Shown in pieces: positions 5,050 to 5,209 of a DNA stretch of 5,209 nucleotides. The notes beneath the pieces were generated by a model that saw nothing but the letters and a program-made list of their open reading frames with translations, searched no databases and was not told the DNA's origin. The translations under genes were made by a program, and so were the position numbers. How positions within the stretch are numbered: position 1 is the first letter of the stretch; each line of letters starts with the position of its first letter. Origin of the DNA: an uncultured Streptococcus sp. (GTDB lineage Bacteria > Bacillota > Bacilli > Lactobacillales > Streptococcaceae); assembly GCA_902461025.1 (NCBI GenBank), contig CABPWC010000101.1:1-5209 (forward strand), given 5' to 3'.

Positions 5050-5209
5050 ATAACCCCATGAGACGGTATGCTTGATCTCGAAGATCTTTGTCTGTCTCAA
5101 ATACTCCACGAGCTACTGTTGTCAAGGTTGCAGTTCCTGGTTTTCGAACACCACGCATGCTCATACACATATGCTCTGCTTCAATAACAACGAAAGCACC
5201 TTTGGCACC
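5048..5209 (-). CDS. folE: GTP cyclohydrolase I, C-terminal part (runs off right edge)
   Basis: This is the last 53 codons of the gene, ending at TAA (5050-5048); the start and most of the enzyme lie beyond base 5209. Translation gives FVVIEAEHMCMSMRGVRKPG then TATLTTVARGVFETD, the highly conserved end of FolE. The Cys of EHMC is the third zinc ligand (Cys181 in E. coli). The enzyme converts GTP to dihydroneopterin triphosphate and formate, the first committed step of folate synthesis, so its product feeds the FolB-FolK protein encoded next. In S. pneumoniae the same gene is sulC, lying between folC (sulB) and sulD; the operon promoter and the earlier genes would lie to the right, outside this window. 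Confidence 0.95.
   Translation of the reverse strand, partial: GAKGAFVVIEAEHMCMSMRGVRKPGTATLTTVARGVFETDKDLRDQAYRLMGL

Noticed and set aside
5037..5052. cre-like sequence TTGAATCGATTTTTAT near the folE stop codon
   Set aside because: It does not fit the cre half-sites and is explained by the inverted repeat there.
1..5209. Mobile element, prophage, CRISPR, BOX/RUP repeats, tRNA or riboswitch
   Set aside because: I saw no transposase or integrase, no regularly spaced repeats, and the spacers are too short and simple for these elements.

Overview
The window looks like chromosomal DNA from a Streptococcus of the mitis/sanguinis type. It is AT-rich, has strong AGGAGG/AAAGGA ribosome sites, encodes a CcpA that reads like the streptococcal protein, and carries a folE then fused folB-folK order that matches the pneumococcal sulC-sulD arrangement. 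I cannot name the species. Nothing looks like a mobile element, prophage, CRISPR array, tRNA or rRNA, and the spacers are short (the longest, between ccpA and the DUF960-like gene, is about 200 bases).

Left part (1-2357): a truncated Cof-type HAD phosphatase gene leaves the window leftwards on the minus strand. It is divergent from ansA, a cytoplasmic type I L-asparaginase on the plus strand, and their two extended -10 promoters lie within about 20 bases of each other. ansA converges on ccpA (minus strand), the catabolite control regulator, with one symmetrical hairpin terminator between them.

Middle (2358-2913): the spacer upstream of ccpA holds a well-formed ccpA promoter whose -35 box is overlapped by a near-consensus cre operator, suggesting autoregulation. 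It also holds a separate divergent promoter for a small acidic DUF960-like protein. That gene ends at a perfect 12-bp hairpin shared with the convergent operon to its right.

Right part (2912-5209): a minus-strand folate operon enters from the right edge as the 3' end of folE (GTP cyclohydrolase I). It continues with a bifunctional FolB-FolK protein (dihydroneopterin aldolase plus HPPK) and ends with an 8-base-overlapping, translationally coupled gene for a 427-residue membrane protein. That last protein is the most unusual item. Its N-terminal half is a multi-pass membrane region of HdeD/DUF308 style. Its C-terminal half resembles the DUF4105/Lnb N-terminal domain, a permuted papain/NlpC-P60-like fold with a GH motif followed much later by an NC motif. 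This suggests an undescribed surface-facing thiol hydrolase or acyltransferase co-expressed with folate synthesis.
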